Assembly (NCBI RefSeq): GCF_004005845.1
Contig: NZ_SADE01000001.1
Location: forward strand, 372,001-436,000
Direction of reading: 5' to 3'
DNA: 64,000 nucleotides
Source of the DNA: Hwanghaeella grinnelliae
GTDB taxonomy: Bacteria; Pseudomonadota; Alphaproteobacteria; UBA8366; Aestuariispiraceae
The notes below the pieces were generated by a model. It was not told where the DNA came from and did no database searches. It saw only the letters and a list, made by a program, of their open reading frames with translations. Below are positions 62,992 through 64,000 of this stretch, piece by piece (the stretch's first letter is position 1; every line of letters begins with the position of its first letter). The position numbers and the translations under genes are program-made.

Positions 62992-64000
62992 ATGTCGGAA
63001 GTAGAGCAGAGACTTGAGAATTTTATGGACGGTCTCAAAAAACGGAATCCAGGGGAGCCTGAATTCCATCAGGCGGTTTTCGAGGTCGCCGCATCTTTGA
63101 TGCCGTATATCGTCGCGAATCCGACCTATGAAGATATGCAGATTCTGGAACGTATGACCGAGCCGGATCGTACGATTTCCTTCCGAGTCTGCTGGGAAGA
63201 CGATGAGGGCAATATCCGCGTTAACCGTGGTTTCCGTGTTCAGTTCAACAACGCGATCGGCCCTTATAAGGGCGGTTGCCGCTTCCACCCGACGGTGACG
63301 CAAAGCGTTTTGAAGTTCCTCGGCTTCGAACAGCAGTTCAAGAACTCGCTGACCGGTTTGCCGATGGGCGGCGGCAAGGGCGGCGCGAACTTCAACCCGA
63401 AGGGCAAGTCGGATCGGGAAGTGATGCGCTTCTGCCAGTCCTTCATGCACGAGCTTTTCCGTCACATCGGTCCGGATACGGATGTGCCGGCGGGGGATAT
63501 CGGGGTCGGTTCGCGCGAAATCGGCTATATGTTCGGTGCCTATAAGCAGCTGACCAACCGCTTCGAAGGCGTGTTGACCGGTAAGGGCCTGGAATTCGGC
63601 GGCTCGCTGATCCGGACCGAAGCCACCGGTTACGGCGCGGTTTATTTCCTGCAGAACATGCTGGATCAGAAAGGCGTCGACATGTCCGGCGCGAATGTCG
63701 TCCTGTCCGGTTCCGGGAACGTCGCGACGCATGCGGCTGAAAAGGTCAACCAGTTGGGCGGCAAGGTTCTGACAATGTCGGATTCGGCCGGTTTCATTCA
63801 CGACCCGGACGGGATCTCCGAGGAAAAGGTCAACTGGATCAAAAACCTCAAGAACGTCCGCCGCGGCCGGATCTCGGAGTATGCGGACCACTTCACCAAC
63901 GCGTCCTATCATGAAGGCAAGCGCCCGTGGAGCGTCTCCTGCGATTTCGCGCTGCCCTGCGCGACGCAAAACGAGATCGATATCTCGGATGCGAACGAGT
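62992..64000 (+). CDS. gdhA: NADP-type glutamate dehydrogenase (3' truncated)
   Basis: The first 336 residues are in the window; the gene runs past the right edge. It is a hexameric-type enzyme making glutamate from 2-oxoglutarate and ammonium: FRVQFNNAIGPYKGGCRFHP, LPMGGGKGGANFNPKG with catalytic Lys, DVPAGDIGVG, RTEATGYGAVYF and the nucleotide loop VLSGSGNVATHAAEK. With glnE in the same window, ammonium assimilation is represented twice, but the genes are 10 kb apart. Confidence 0.96.
   Translation, partial: MSEVEQRLENFMDGLKKRNPGEPEFHQAVFEVAASLMPYIVANPTYEDMQILERMTEPDRTISFRVCWEDDEGNIRVNRGFRVQFNNAIGPYKGGCRFHPTVTQSVLKFLGFEQQFKNSLTGLPMGGGKGGANFNPKGKSDREVMRFCQSFMHELFRHIGPDTDVPAGDIGVGSREIGYMFGAYKQLTNRFEGVLTGKGLEFGGSLIRTEATGYGAVYFLQNMLDQKGVDMSGANVVLSGSGNVATHAAEKVNQLGGKVLTMSDSAGFIHDPDGISEEKVNWIKNLKNVRRGRISEYADHFTNASYHEGKRPWSVSCDFALPCATQNEIDISDANE

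Noticed and set aside
62941-63969. Minus-strand frame of 342 codons
   Set aside because: Antisense to gdhA, whose sense translation matches glutamate dehydrogenase throughout.
1-64000. CRISPR arrays, tRNA or rRNA genes, toxin-antitoxin pairs and phage-defence systems
   Set aside because: No regularly spaced repeats, cloverleaf-like spacers, Cas, restriction or toxin-type proteins were seen on reading both strands. A small RNA could still be missed without a covariance search.

Overview
The window is about 60% GC and dense with genes on both strands. Gene content and order point to an alphaproteobacterium, most likely Rhodospirillales-like. The clues are RNase E with an acidic insert in its S1 domain next to an amidase and PBP1A; sfsA-map next to each other; an alpha/beta hydrolase divergent from an Rrf2-cysteine desulfurase cluster; and ApaG, SfsA, GlnE and a DUF455 protein. 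Most of the window is core genome. I found no tRNA, rRNA, CRISPR array, insertion sequence, phage gene or attachment site. Species assignment is not possible from reading alone.

Layout. 1-3060: a YnjBCD-type ABC importer, with ynjB cut by the left edge. 3.1-6.3 kb: apaG, trkH and argE. 6.3-12.0 kb, minus strand: a GNAT acetyltransferase coupled to a methyltransferase, pdxJ, then a tight trio of methyltransferase, methyltransferase-glycosyltransferase fusion and flippase-like membrane protein. 12.1-15.4 kb: a secreted TPR protein and purB. 15.6-17.1 kb: a class II aldolase-like gene and radC. 17.4-23.8 kb: an accessory block between radC and map, with a hybrid histidine kinase, a SARP/BTAD-type regulator and, divergent from it, a DUF1127 protein and a TTC38-family protein. 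23.9-30.7 kb: map, sfsA, a DsbA/ScsC-like thiol protein, an M48 peptidase, a degenerate gamma-glutamyltransferase-like lipoprotein and an aminotransferase. 30.8-44.1 kb: rne, then divergently amiC, mrcA, a REC-EAL protein, a large hybrid kinase and prfB with its programmed +1 frameshift. 44.1-49.4 kb: a fluoroacetate-dehalogenase-like hydrolase, a DMT permease, DUF2062, DUF455, bcp and a D-2-hydroxyacid dehydrogenase. 49.3-58.6 kb: glnE, a YhdP/AsmA-like giant, tyrS and anmK. 58.6-64.0 kb: an alpha/beta hydrolase, cysE, iscR, a cysteine desulfurase, an ISC-type ferredoxin and the start of gdhA.

Three groups look like working units. (1) The SARP-like regulator at 19.7-21.75 kb faces the DUF1127-TTC38 pair. 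Their shared spacer carries three near-identical heptamers at 10-11 bp spacing over a consensus -35, which is the arrangement SARP activators use at their targets. This is the best candidate here for an undescribed regulatory circuit. (2) The REC-EAL phosphodiesterase and the four-PAS hybrid kinase overlap by ATGA and probably form a phosphorelay that controls c-di-GMP. (3) cysE, iscR, cysteine desulfurase and ferredoxin join cysteine synthesis to Fe-S cluster assembly, but no scaffold genes follow.
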